A DNA stretch of 64,000 nt, taken from assembly GCF_902859645.1 (NCBI RefSeq), contig NZ_CADIJR010000032.1:1-64000 (forward strand), given 5' to 3'. The position numbers were made by a program, and so were the translations under genes. Position 1 is the stretch's first letter, and every line of letters begins with the position of its first letter. The stretch comes from Achromobacter insuavis. GTDB taxonomy: Bacteria; Pseudomonadota; Gammaproteobacteria; Burkholderiales; Burkholderiaceae_B. Below, piece after piece: positions 27,957-36,251 of this stretch. The notes under the pieces are model-generated. The model worked only from the letters and a program-made list of their open reading frames with translations. It did not search any database and was not told the origin of the DNA.

Positions 27957-29423
27957 TCAGACGCCCCACTTCGGGATGTGATGGCTGCCCATCGAGACGC
28001 AGACGTTTTTGATCTCGGCGAACACTTCGTAGCTGTATTCCCCGCCCTCGCGGCCGGTGCCGGATTCCTTGGTGCCGCCGAACGGCTGGCGCAGGTCGCG
28101 CACGTTCTGGCTGTTGATGAACACCATGCCGGCCTCGATGCCGCGCGCCAGCCGATGGGCGCGGCCGATATCGCTAGTCCAGATGTACGACGCCAGGCCG
28201 TACTTGACGTCGTTGGCCAGCGCCAGGCCGTGGGCCTCGTCCTTGAACGGGATCAGGCAGGCGACCGGGCCGAAGATCTCTTCCTGGGCGCAGCGCATGC
28301 GGTTGTCGACGTCGGCCAGCACCGTGGGCCGCACGAAGTTGCCGCCCGCCAGGCGCGCCGGCAGGCCCGACGGCGCCTCGGCGCCGCCAGCCAGGATGCG
28401 CGCGCCCTCTTCCTTGGCCAGGCGGATGTAGCCGGTGACCTTCTCCCAATGCTGGCGCGTGATCATCGCGCCCACGTGGGTCTGTTCGTCGAAGGGATCG
28501 CCCACCGCCAGGCGGTTGGCGCGCTCGGCGAAGCGGCGCACGAAATCATCGTAGATCGATTCCTGCACGAAGATGCGCGAACCCGCGGTGCAGCGCTCGC
28601 CGTTGAGCGAGAAGATGGTGAACAGCGCCGCGTCCAGCGCGCGCTCGACGTCGGCGTCGTCGAACACCAGCACCGGCGACTTGCCGCCCAGTTCCATCGA
28701 ATATTTCTTGATGCCGCCCGCGCTCGCCAGGATCTTCTTGCCGGTGACGGTGCCGCCGGTGAACGAGATCGCGCGCACGCCGGGATGGCGCACCAGCGCG
28801 TCGCCAGCGGTGGCGCCATAACCCTGCACCACGTTGAGCACGCCGGGCGGAATGCCGGCCTCCAGCGCCAGCAGGCCGAGCTGGTCGGCCGTCAGCGGCG
28901 ACAGCTCCGACATCTTCAGCACCGCGGTGTTGCCCAGCGCCAGGCAGGGCGCGGTCTTCCAGGTGGCGGTCATGAAGGGCACGTTCCACGGCGACACCAG
29001 CGCGCACACGCCGACCGGCTGGTACAGCGTGTAGTTCAGCATCTGGTCGTCCACCGGATAGGTGTGGCCGTTCATGCGGGTGCAGACTTCGGCGAAGAAG
29101 GTGAAGTTCTCGGAAGCGCGCGGGATCAGCTGCTTGCGCGTCTGCGAGATCGGCAGGCCGGTGTCCCGCGTTTCCAGCTCGGCCAGCTGCGGCACGTTGC
29201 GGTCGATCAGTTCGCCCAGGCGGCGCATCAGCCGCGCGCGCTCCTTGGCGGGCGTGCCGGCCCACTTGGGGAAGGCCTCGGCCGCGGCGGCCACGGCGGC
29301 GTCGATCTCGGCCTGGCCGCCGGCGGCGACTTCGTCGATGGCCTCGCCCGTGGCCGGGTTGAAGGTGGTGAAGCGGTCGGCGCTGTCGACCTGCCTGCCA
29401 TTGATCCAGTGCTTGATGCTCAC
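27957..29423 (-). CDS. hpaE: 5-carboxymethyl-2-hydroxymuconate semialdehyde dehydrogenase
   Basis: An NAD-dependent aldehyde dehydrogenase of 488 residues, the usual length of HpaE. It oxidises the ring-cleavage aldehyde to 5-carboxymethyl-2-hydroxymuconate. It contains PVGVCALVSPWNVPFMTATWK, the NAD-binding SFTGGTVTGKKI, the catalytic Glu in YSMELGGKSPVLVFDDAD and the catalytic Cys in SLNGERCTAGSR. The start is a GTG preceded by gaggag. It is the first gene of the leftward hpa arm; its promoter overlaps a perfect palindrome. Confidence 0.95.
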   Translation of the reverse strand: MSIKHWINGRQVDSADRFTTFNPATGEAIDEVAAGGQAEIDAAVAAAAEAFPKWAGTPAKERARLMRRLGELIDRNVPQLAELETRDTGLPISQTRKQLIPRASENFTFFAEVCTRMNGHTYPVDDQMLNYTLYQPVGVCALVSPWNVPFMTATWKTAPCLALGNTAVLKMSELSPLTADQLGLLALEAGIPPGVLNVVQGYGATAGDALVRHPGVRAISFTGGTVTGKKILASAGGIKKYSMELGGKSPVLVFDDADVERALDAALFTIFSLNGERCTAGSRIFVQESIYDDFVRRFAERANRLAVGDPFDEQTHVGAMITRQHWEKVTGYIRLAKEEGARILAGGAEAPSGLPARLAGGNFVRPTVLADVDNRMRCAQEEIFGPVACLIPFKDEAHGLALANDVKYGLASYIWTSDIGRAHRLARGIEAGMVFINSQNVRDLRQPFGGTKESGTGREGGEYSYEVFAEIKNVCVSMGSHHIPKWGV

Positions 29424-29483
29424 GTGCGTCTCCTCGCCTTGGGCGGACGGCCGGCGCCAATGCGGCGGGCGGCTCGAGAATTT

Positions 29484-29499
29484 AGTTAACGCGTTAACT
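29484..29499. promoter_or_regulatory. Predicted HpaR operator 1
   Basis: AGTTAACGCGTTAACT is a perfect 16 bp palindrome. It overlaps the predicted -10 box of the leftward hpaE promoter, the normal position for a repressor site. Together with the second site at 29592 it gives one operator per arm of the divergent hpa operon, matching the two-operator layout known for E. coli HpaR. Confidence 0.75.
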
Positions 29500-29525
29500 T
29501 TATGCGCCGGCGATGGCCCTGTCAA
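29497..29525 (-). promoter_or_regulatory. Predicted hpaE-hpaD promoter
   Basis: Read on the minus strand: TTGACA (29525-29520), a 17 bp spacer, then TAAAGT (29502-29497). The -35 box is perfect, the -10 box is partial and overlaps the palindromic operator. Confidence 0.6.
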
Positions 29526-29561
29526 CGGCGGGAAACCCCTGCCGCGCGGGCGCGCCGGCGA

Positions 29562-29590
29562 TTGCCGCGGCCCCGCTTTTTCACTATGAT
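29562..29590 (+). promoter_or_regulatory. Predicted hpaF-G1 promoter
   Basis: TTGCCG (29562-29567), a 17 bp spacer and TATGAT (29585-29590). Transcription would start near 29597, inside the second candidate HpaR operator. Confidence 0.6.
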
Positions 29591-29591
29591 A

Positions 29592-29608
29592 ATTAACATG
29601 CTAACAAT
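29592..29608. promoter_or_regulatory. Predicted HpaR operator 2
   Basis: ATTAACATGCTAACAAT is an imperfect palindrome around CATG that shares TTAAC with operator 1. It covers the expected transcription start of the rightward arm. Confidence 0.6.
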
Positions 29609-29638
29609 ATGCCGGAGAGGGCTGGTCCCGCGCCTGTC

Positions 29639-30667
29639 ATGCCACATATCTGGATTGAGTGCTCCGCCAACCTGGACCTGGACACCCGCGCCCTGATGCG
29701 CGCGGTGCAGGACGCCGCCGTCGGCGACGGCAGCCTGTATCCGCTGGCCGGGGCGCGCACCCGCGCCGTGCGGGTGGACGACTACCTGATCGCCGACGGC
29801 CATCCCGACAACGCCTTCGTGCACGTGCTGCTGCGCATCGGCCACGGCCGCAGCGCCGCGCAGCAGGCGGCACTGGGCGAACGCGCGTTCCAGGCCTTGC
29901 GCGACGCGCTGGCGCCGGAAATGGCGCGCCGGCCGCTGGGCCTGTCGCTGCAGGTCGAGGAGGCCGACGCGGTGCTCAACTACAAGCACAGCAACTACCG
30001 CGACTACCTGGCGGCGCGCGCCGCCGCGCTGCCGCGCACCGTGGCGGGCGCCGCGCTCAACACGCGCCAGGCGCTCGCCGCGCTGGGCGAGGCGATGAAC
30101 GCGCCGCCCTACCAGGCCGCGCCGCGCGCGCCGGTGCTGTACATCAAGCCGGCCAACACCCATGCCGCCGATGGCGACGCGATCACGCTGCCGGCCGACG
30201 TGCCCGAGGTGCGCATCGGCGCCACCCTGGGCATCGTGTTCGGCCGGCGCGCCAGCCGCGTCAGCGAAGCCGAGGCGCTGGCCCACGTGGCCGGCTATCG
30301 CGTGGTGGCCGACCTGTCGGCGCCGCACGACAGCTACTTCCGCCCCGCGCTCAAGCAGCAATGCCGCGACGGCTTCTGCCCCATCGGCCGCGACCTCGCG
30401 CCGGTGACGGCGGTGCCGGATCCGGACGCGCTCGGCATCGAGACCTGGATCGACGGCGAGCTGGCGCAGCGCGCCAGCACCGCCGACCTGGTGCGCCCGG
30501 TGGCCCGCCTGATCGCCGACGTCACCGCCTTCATGAGTTTCGAGCCCGGCGACATCCTGCTGGCCGGGGCCCGCGCCGATGCGCCGCTGGCGCGCGCGGG
30601 CCAACGCTACGAGATCCGCATCGCCCAGGTCGGCACGCTCGGCAACACGCTCATCGCCGGCGCCTGA
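29639..30667 (+). CDS. Fused 5-carboxymethyl-2-hydroxymuconate delta-isomerase (HpaF) and HpaG N-terminal domain
   Basis: A 342-residue protein made of two domains. Residues 1-126 are HpaF: it starts MPHIWIECSANLDLDTRAL, so the catalytic Pro-1 of the tautomerase superfamily follows the initiator Met, with FVHVLLRIGHGRS and NYKHSNYRDYL later. Residues about 135-342 are the HpaG1 half of the HpaG/HpcE decarboxylase-isomerase (FAH fold): APVLYIKPANTH, DSYFRPALKQQCRDGFCPIG and FEPGDILLAG. In E. coli HpaF is a separate protein and HpaG1 is fused to HpaG2. The metal-binding Glu positions are lost (IGATLGIVFG), as in other G1 halves. ATG 29639 was preferred to 29609 because it gives the family N-terminus. 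Confidence 0.88.
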   Translation: MPHIWIECSANLDLDTRALMRAVQDAAVGDGSLYPLAGARTRAVRVDDYLIADGHPDNAFVHVLLRIGHGRSAAQQAALGERAFQALRDALAPEMARRPLGLSLQVEEADAVLNYKHSNYRDYLAARAAALPRTVAGAALNTRQALAALGEAMNAPPYQAAPRAPVLYIKPANTHAADGDAITLPADVPEVRIGATLGIVFGRRASRVSEAEALAHVAGYRVVADLSAPHDSYFRPALKQQCRDGFCPIGRDLAPVTAVPDPDALGIETWIDGELAQRASTADLVRPVARLIADVTAFMSFEPGDILLAGARADAPLARAGQRYEIRIAQVGTLGNTLIAGA

Positions 30668-30687
30668 GGCGCCCCACGGAACCCGCC

Positions 30688-31437
30688 ATGAAACACGCAC
30701 GCATCGCCTACGAAGGCGCCCTTCACGCCGCCACCGACGCCGGCCACGGCCGCATCCGCCTGGCCGACGGCCGCGAGCTGGCCGAGGACGCCGTGACCTG
30801 GCTGCCGCCGATCGAGCCGCGCACCACCTTCACGCTGGCCATCAACTACGCCGACCACGCCAAGGAACTGGCGTTCAAGGCGCCGGCCGAGCCGCTGGGC
30901 TTTCTCAAGGCGGCCAACACCTTCGTCGGCCACCGGGCGCAGACGCTGCGGCCGGCCGACGTGGGCTTCATGCACTACGAATGCGAGCTGGCCGTGGTGA
31001 TCGGCAAGACCGCCCGCAACGTGACGCGCGAGCAGGCCTATGAGTACGTGGCCGGCTACACCGTGGCCAATGACTACGCGCTGCGCGACTACCTGGAAAA
31101 CTGGTATCGCCCCAACCTGCGCGTCAAGAGCCGCGACACCTGCACCCCGCTGGGGCCGTGGCTGGTGGACCGCGACGACGTGCCCGATCCCATGAACCTG
31201 GACCTGCGCACCACCGTCAACGGCGTCGAGACGCAGCGCGGCAACACCCGCGACATGGTGTTCGACATCCCCGCCCTGATCGCGTACTTCAGCGGCTTCA
31301 TGACGCTGTCGCCGGGCGACCTGATCCTGACCGGCACCCCCGACGGCATCGTCAACGTGCAGCCGGGCGACGAAGTCGTGACCGAGATCGACGGCATCGG
31401 CCGGCTGGTCAACACGCTGGCGCCCTGCCCCGACTGA
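30688..31437 (+). CDS. hpaG: HpaG2: 5-oxopent-3-ene-1,2,5-tricarboxylate decarboxylase, C-terminal-type subunit
   Basis: An FAH-family protein of 249 residues matching the C-terminal half of E. coli HpaG. It decarboxylates 5-oxopent-3-ene-1,2,5-tricarboxylate and isomerises the product to 2-oxohept-3-ene-1,7-dioate. The metal ligands are present in FMHYECELAVVIGK (Glu-x-Glu) and ANDYALRDYLENWYRPNLRVK (Asp); SPGDLILTGTPDGI closes the fold. Spacing from the fusion gene is 20 bp, so a G1/G2 heteromer with the preceding product is likely. Confidence 0.92.
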   Translation: MKHARIAYEGALHAATDAGHGRIRLADGRELAEDAVTWLPPIEPRTTFTLAINYADHAKELAFKAPAEPLGFLKAANTFVGHRAQTLRPADVGFMHYECELAVVIGKTARNVTREQAYEYVAGYTVANDYALRDYLENWYRPNLRVKSRDTCTPLGPWLVDRDDVPDPMNLDLRTTVNGVETQRGNTRDMVFDIPALIAYFSGFMTLSPGDLILTGTPDGIVNVQPGDEVVTEIDGIGRLVNTLAPCPD

Positions 31438-31460
31438 TTTCCCCCACCTGGATACCCCGC

Positions 31461-32264
31461 ATGCTCGATTCCACCACCGTGCGCGCGCTGGCCGCGCGCC
31501 TGCACGACGCCGAACGCACCCGCCAGCAGATCCGCCAGATCTCGCTGGAGCATCCCGACATCACCATCGCCGACGCCTACGCCATCCAGCGCGCCTGGAT
31601 GGACATCAAGCTGGGCGAAGGCCGCGTCAAGCGCGGCCACAAGATCGGCCTGACCTCGCGCGCCATGCAGCTGTCGTCGCAGATCGACGAACCCGATTTC
31701 GGCATGCTGCTGGACGACATGTTCTTCGAGGACGGCGGCGATATTCCCGCCAGCCGCTTCATCCTGCCGCGGCTGGAAGTGGAGCTGGCCTTCGTGCTGG
31801 GCAAGCGCCTGCAGGGCCCGAACGTGACCCTGTTCCAGGTGTACGACGCGGTCGAGTACGTGGTCCCGGCGCTGGAGATCATCGATGCCCGCTCGCACGG
31901 CATCGACCCCGACAGCAAGCGTCCGCGCAAGGTGTTCGACACCATCGCCGACAACGCCGCCAATGCCGGCGTGGTGATGGGCGGGCGGCCGGTGAAGATC
32001 GGCGAGCTGGACCTGCGCTGGATCGGCGCGATCCTGTCGCGCAACGCGGTGATCGAGGAGACCGGCGTGGCCGCCGGCGTCTTGAACCATCCCGCCAATG
32101 GCGTAGTATGGCTGGCGAACAAGCTGGCCGCGCATGAGGTGGCGCTGGAAGCGGGCGAGATCATCCTGTCGGGTTCCTTCACCCGTCCGGTGGCCGCGCG
32201 CCCCGGCGACACCTTCAACGTCGACTACGGCGTGCTCGGCTCCGTCAACTGCCACTTCATCTGA
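31461..32264 (+). CDS. hpaH: 2-oxo-hept-4-ene-1,7-dioate hydratase
   Basis: Adds water to 2-oxohept-4-ene-1,7-dioate to give 4-hydroxy-2-oxoheptane-1,7-dioate. The 267-residue protein (usual length) has [33 protein letters not shown], the metal-binding [17 protein letters not shown], and [14 protein letters not shown], as in HpaH/MhpD hydratases. It is 23 bp after hpaG2 and 14 bp before hpaI. Confidence 0.95.
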   Translation: MLDSTTVRALAARLHDAERTRQQIRQISLEHPDITIADAYAIQRAWMDIKLGEGRVKRGHKIGLTSRAMQLSSQIDEPDFGMLLDDMFFEDGGDIPASRFILPRLEVELAFVLGKRLQGPNVTLFQVYDAVEYVVPALEIIDARSHGIDPDSKRPRKVFDTIADNAANAGVVMGGRPVKIGELDLRWIGAILSRNAVIEETGVAAGVLNHPANGVVWLANKLAAHEVALEAGEIILSGSFTRPVAARPGDTFNVDYGVLGSVNCHFI

Positions 32265-32278
32265 TCCCCACGCGGCCC

Positions 32279-33079
32279 ATGGATATCCTGACCAATCAAT
32301 TCAAACGCGCGCTGCGCGCCGGCACGCCCCAGATCGGCCTGTGGGCCGGCCTGGCCAGCGCCTATACCTCCGAGATCATCGCCGGCGCCGGCTTCGACTG
32401 GCTGCTGATCGACGGCGAGCACGCCCCCAACACGCTGCAGACCACGCTGGCGCAGCTGCAATCGGTAGCGGCCTATCCGGTCGCGCCGGTGGTGCGCCCG
32501 GCCTGGAACGACCCGGTGCAGATCAAGCAGATCCTCGACACCGGCGCCCAGACGCTGCTGGTGCCGATGGTGCAGTCGGCCGAGGAAGCCGCCGCCGCCG
32601 TGGCCGCGGTGCGCTATCCGCCGACGGGCATCCGCGGCGTGGGCAGCGCGCTGGCGCGTTCGTCGCGCTGGAACCGCATCCCCAACTACCTGGAGCGCGC
32701 CAACGACGAGATGTGCGTGCTGGTGCAGATCGAGACGCCGCGCGGCGTGGACGCGCTGGAAGCCATCCTGGCCGTGGACGGCGTCGACGGCGCCTTCATC
32801 GGCCCTGCCGACCTGTCGGCCAGCATGGGCTACCTGGGCCAGCCCGAGCATCCCGAAGTCACCCGCACCATCGACGCGGCCATCGGCCGCATCGTCAAGT
32901 CGGGCAAGGCCGCCGGCATCCTGCACAGCGGCGTGGCGCAGGCCAAACACTATCTGTCGCTGGGCGCGACCTTCGTGGCGGTGGGCGTGGACGCGGTGCT
33001 GCTGGCGCGCGCGGCCGAAAAGCTGGCCGGCGAGTTCAAGGACCTCAAGCCGGTCGGCAAGGCCGGCGGGCCGTACTGA
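32279..33079 (+). CDS. hpaI: 4-hydroxy-2-oxoheptane-1,7-dioate aldolase
   Basis: A class II pyruvate aldolase that splits 4-hydroxy-2-oxoheptane-1,7-dioate to pyruvate and succinate semialdehyde, the last step of the pathway. 266 residues. [18 protein letters not shown] carries the catalytic His, [57 protein letters not shown] (Glu ligand) and [19 protein letters not shown] (Asp ligand) all match HpaI. The operon ends 25 bp later at a terminator. Confidence 0.95.
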   Translation: MDILTNQFKRALRAGTPQIGLWAGLASAYTSEIIAGAGFDWLLIDGEHAPNTLQTTLAQLQSVAAYPVAPVVRPAWNDPVQIKQILDTGAQTLLVPMVQSAEEAAAAVAAVRYPPTGIRGVGSALARSSRWNRIPNYLERANDEMCVLVQIETPRGVDALEAILAVDGVDGAFIGPADLSASMGYLGQPEHPEVTRTIDAAIGRIVKSGKAAGILHSGVAQAKHYLSLGATFVAVGVDAVLLARAAEKLAGEFKDLKPVGKAGGPY

Positions 33080-33103
33080 GTTCCCCCCGGGAAACCGCGG
33101 CAA

Positions 33104-33134
33104 GAAAAACGGCGCCCGCGGGCGCCGTTTTTTT
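33104..33134 (+). terminator. Intrinsic terminator of the rightward hpa operon
   Basis: ACGGCGCCCG-CGGGCGCCGT (33109-33128) is a perfect self-complementary stem followed by seven T, with an A-run before it. Confidence 0.9.
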
Positions 33135-33194
33135 ATCGAAGGCCAGGAGCGGCGTAGCCACGATGGGCCGCGCCGCCTGGCCCGATCCGGGCGG

Positions 33195-33914
33195 TCAGGA
33201 GCGGCCGCCCAGGCTGCCGCCGCCGTCCACGCCCAGCACCTGGCCGGTGATGAAGCCGGCGTCGTCCGACAGCAGGAAGGCGATGGCGGCGGCCACTTCG
33301 GCCGGCGTGCCCAGGCGCTTCATCGGCACCGAGGCCAGCGCGCGTTTTTCGCCCTCGCTGCCCGCGGGACGGGTGGCGCGGAACATTTCGGTTTCGATCG
33401 GGCCCGGCGCCACCGCGTTGGCGGTCACGCCGTATTCGGCCAGTTCCAGCGCCCAGGTGCGGGTGCAGCCCACCAGCGCGCTCTTGGCGGCGGAATAGGC
33501 GGTGCGCTCGAGGCCGCCGTGGATGGCGCGGCTGCAGACGTTGACGATGCGGCCGGCGCGGCGCACCTTCATCGATTCGATGAAGGCCTGCGTCACCTGC
33601 ACGGCGACGCGCACGTTCAGGTCCAGCACGTTGTACAGGGTGGCCAGGTCGATTTCGCCCAGCGGCTGCGGCGAGGCGATGCCGACGTTGTTGACCACGG
33701 CGTCGACCGGGAATTTCTCGCGGATCTCGCGCAGCACTTCCTCGGTGCGGCCGGCGTCGGCCAGGTCACAGGCATAGAGATAGCCGGGGAAATCGACGTC
33801 TCCGGTGTTGCGCGCGATACCGACCACATGACAACCCATGTCGGACAGCCGTTGCGTAAGGGCCCAGCCTATGCCTTTGGTGGCGCCCGTGATGAGCACG
33901 CATTTGTCCTTCAT
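33195..33914 (-). CDS. Short-chain dehydrogenase/reductase
   Basis: A classical SDR of 239 residues: LITGATKGIGWAL (NAD(P) binding), VVNNVGIASPQP (structural NNxG), catalytic Ser in NVCSRAIHGG and Tyr-Lys in TAYSAAKSALVGC, and AVAPGPIETEMF. The substrate is not predictable; the FabG-like motifs suggest a 3-oxoacyl or small ketone substrate. It lies downstream of alr and shares no obvious operon with hpa, which ends at a terminator on the other strand. An ATG at 33914 has only a weak ribosome-binding site. Confidence 0.86.
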   Translation of the reverse strand: MKDKCVLITGATKGIGWALTQRLSDMGCHVVGIARNTGDVDFPGYLYACDLADAGRTEEVLREIREKFPVDAVVNNVGIASPQPLGEIDLATLYNVLDLNVRVAVQVTQAFIESMKVRRAGRIVNVCSRAIHGGLERTAYSAAKSALVGCTRTWALELAEYGVTANAVAPGPIETEMFRATRPAGSEGEKRALASVPMKRLGTPAEVAAAIAFLLSDDAGFITGQVLGVDGGGSLGGRS

Positions 33915-33946
33915 GGATCGAAACCTCGTCGTTCGTTACTGGGGCG

Positions 33947-33974
33947 AAAACGGGCGCCTGGGCGCCCGGTTTTT
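33947..33974. terminator. Bidirectional terminator between alr and the SDR gene
   Basis: CGGGCGCC-TG-GGCGCCCG (33951-33968) is perfect; AAAA precedes and five T follow, so it can end the leftward alr transcript as well as rightward ones. Confidence 0.8.
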
Positions 33975-34138
33975 CAAGTAGACACCATCCGGCGTTGGCT
34001 GTCTTGTAAATTGCGTAGCAATTCTTGCATGCTGGACGCTCGCCGCCGAGGGCGGAAGTATCCGGCGAAAAAACGGACGCCATCAGGCATCCGACAGGCC
34101 GGGGCCGGAAAAGTGCCCCAGGGTTGATCAAAAAAGGA

Positions 34139-35266
34139 TCAGGCGTCCCGGGTGACCGGCACGCGCGGCGCCAGGGCGCACAGCAGCTCGTAACCGATGG
34201 TGCCGGCCGCCAGGGCGACTTCGTCCACCGACGGGCCCTCTTCGCCCCACAGCGACACCGGAGCGCCGACGCCGGCGGCCGGAATCGGGTCCAGGTCGAC
34301 GATCAGCATGTCCATCGACACCCGCCCGACCAGCCGGGTGCGGATGCCGGCCACGACCACCGGGGTGCCGGTGGCGGCGTGGCGCGGGTAGCCGTCGGCG
34401 TAGCCGCAGGCGACGATGCCGACGCGCATGGCGCGGTCGGCGCGGAACAGCGCGCCGTAGCCGACCGAGTCGCCGGCCTTCAGTTCCTGCACCGCGATGA
34501 TCTCGGAGCGCAGCGACATGGCCGGCTTGAGGCCGAAGGCGCTGGCCTCGGCGTCGGCGAAGGGCGAGGCGCCGTACAGGCAGATGCCGGGACGGACCCA
34601 GTGGGCCTGGGTCTCGGAGCCGACGGCGACCTCGGCGAAGCGCAGCGTGGCCGCCGAGTTGCAGACGCTGACGGGGCCCGTCATCTTATGCGTCACCGAA
34701 TTGAACACGGCCATCTGCTCGGTGATGCCCTGGGGGCCGTCGGCGCAGGCGAAATGGGTCATCCGGCCGATCGAGCCGATCACGCCCTGCTGCTGCTGCA
34801 GCGTCGCGCGCTCGTGGGCGGCGACATAGGCGGCGGGCGAGAAGCCCAGCCGGTTCATGCCGCTGTTGAGCTTGAGCATGATGTCCACGCGGCGCGTCAG
34901 GCGGGCGCGGGCCAGCATGTCGAGCTGTTCGCGCTGGTGCACGGTGATGCTCAGGTGGTAGCGGTCGACGATCTCGAGGTCGGACGGATTGAAAAAGCCT
35001 TCGAGCAGCAGGATCGGGCCGCCCCAGCCGGCCTCGCGGCAGCGCACGGCCTCGTCCAGATCCAGCATGGCCAGCCCCTGCGCCTTGGAAAACCCGGCGA
35101 CGGCCTGTTCGATGCCGTGGCCGTAGGCGTTGGCCTTGATGACCGCCCAGATCGACGGCGGCAGGCCGGCGGCCGCGGCGGCGGTCTGGTCGAGGTGGCT
35201 GCGCACGGCGGCCAGGTTGTGGGCCAGGGCGGAAACGGAAACGGTGGCTGAAATTGGGCGGGGCAT
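34139..35266 (-). CDS. alr: Alanine racemase
   Basis: A PLP enzyme that interconverts L- and D-alanine for peptidoglycan, 375 residues. The PLP lysine sits in WAVIKANAYGHGIEQ (about residue 44), the second catalytic residue in GDSVGYGALFRAD (Tyr), and LKLNSGMNRLGF, THFACADGP, RPGICLYGASPF and RVSMDMLIVDL are all family blocks. Its ATG is at 35266; downstream is a bidirectional terminator. In many betaproteobacteria alr and radA are adjacent; here the hpa cluster and others separate them. Confidence 0.96.
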   Translation of the reverse strand: MPRPISATVSVSALAHNLAAVRSHLDQTAAAAAGLPPSIWAVIKANAYGHGIEQAVAGFSKAQGLAMLDLDEAVRCREAGWGGPILLLEGFFNPSDLEIVDRYHLSITVHQREQLDMLARARLTRRVDIMLKLNSGMNRLGFSPAAYVAAHERATLQQQQGVIGSIGRMTHFACADGPQGITEQMAVFNSVTHKMTGPVSVCNSAATLRFAEVAVGSETQAHWVRPGICLYGASPFADAEASAFGLKPAMSLRSEIIAVQELKAGDSVGYGALFRADRAMRVGIVACGYADGYPRHAATGTPVVVAGIRTRLVGRVSMDMLIVDLDPIPAAGVGAPVSLWGEEGPSVDEVALAAGTIGYELLCALAPRVPVTRDA

Positions 35267-35401
35267 GGTGTGAGATCCTGTGGCGCTTAAGTCTAACTGA
35301 TCGGCGTGTCGGCGGCGCGGGGCCGCGACGGCGCGCGTACTCTAAAATGACCGTAATCCGGCCCGCGCGGCCAGACCGCAGTCAGAAAGCAGGACCAGAC
35401 C

Positions 35402-36232
35402 ATGCCCATCGATCACTACGAGAATTTTCCCGTCGCCTCGCTGCTGCTGCCGCGCAGGCTGCGCGGCGCCGTGACCGATCTGTACCGGTTCGCCCGGGCG
35501 GCGGACGACATCGCCGACGAAGGCAGCGCCAGCGACGACGAGCGGCTGGCCCAACTGGCGGCGTTCCGCGCCGAACTGCACCGCATCGGCGCCGAACCGG
35601 GCGCCGTGCCCGCGCCCGGCGCGCCCGAACTGGCCGGCATCTTCGTGCCGCTGGCCGCCACCATCGCCCGCCACCAGTTGCCCATCACGCCGTTCTACGA
35701 CCTGTTGTCGGCCTTCGAGCAGGACATCGGCGTCAAGCGCTACGACGACTACGCCACGCTGGCCGACTACTGCACCCGCTCGGCCAACCCGGTCGGGCGG
35801 CTGATGCTGCACCTGTTCGAGGCCGCCGATCCACAGAACGTGGAGCAGTCGGACGCCATCTGCACCGGGCTGCAGCTGGTGAACTTCTGGCAGGATGTGC
35901 GGGTCGATTGGCACAAGCACCGCGTCTACCTGCCGCAGGAAGACCTGCGCCGCTTCGACATCTCGGAAGAGGACCTGGCGGCCTGCCGCCTGACGCCGGC
36001 CTGGCGCGCGCTGATGGCGTTCCAGGTCGAACGCACCCGCGCGCTGCTACACTTCGGCGCTCCGCTGGCGCGCCGCCTGCCGGGCCGTATCGGCCTGGAG
36101 CTGCGCCTGGTGGTGCAAGGCGGGCTGCGCGTGCTGGAGCGGATCGAGGCGAGCGGCTACGATGTATTCATGAACCGACCCGAATTGGGCGCCAAGGACT
36201 GGGCCATCATGCTGTGGCGCTCCATCAAGTAA
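35402..36232 (+). CDS. hpnC: Hydroxysqualene synthase HpnC
   Basis: A trans-isoprenyl diphosphate synthase-like (squalene/phytoene synthase fold) enzyme, 276 residues, that converts presqualene diphosphate to hydroxysqualene. The first aspartate-rich motif is YRFARAADDIADEG and the second region is LQLVNFWQDVRVDWHKHRVYLPQED. The N-terminus HYENFPVASLLLPRRLR is typical of HpnC. It is the first gene of the hpnCDE squalene operon. A TAAAAT at 35343-35348 may be the -10 box. Confidence 0.94.
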   Translation: MPIDHYENFPVASLLLPRRLRGAVTDLYRFARAADDIADEGSASDDERLAQLAAFRAELHRIGAEPGAVPAPGAPELAGIFVPLAATIARHQLPITPFYDLLSAFEQDIGVKRYDDYATLADYCTRSANPVGRLMLHLFEAADPQNVEQSDAICTGLQLVNFWQDVRVDWHKHRVYLPQEDLRRFDISEEDLAACRLTPAWRALMAFQVERTRALLHFGAPLARRLPGRIGLELRLVVQGGLRVLERIEASGYDVFMNRPELGAKDWAIMLWRSIK

Positions 36233-36251
36233 GTAAACGGCCCTGCCAACT

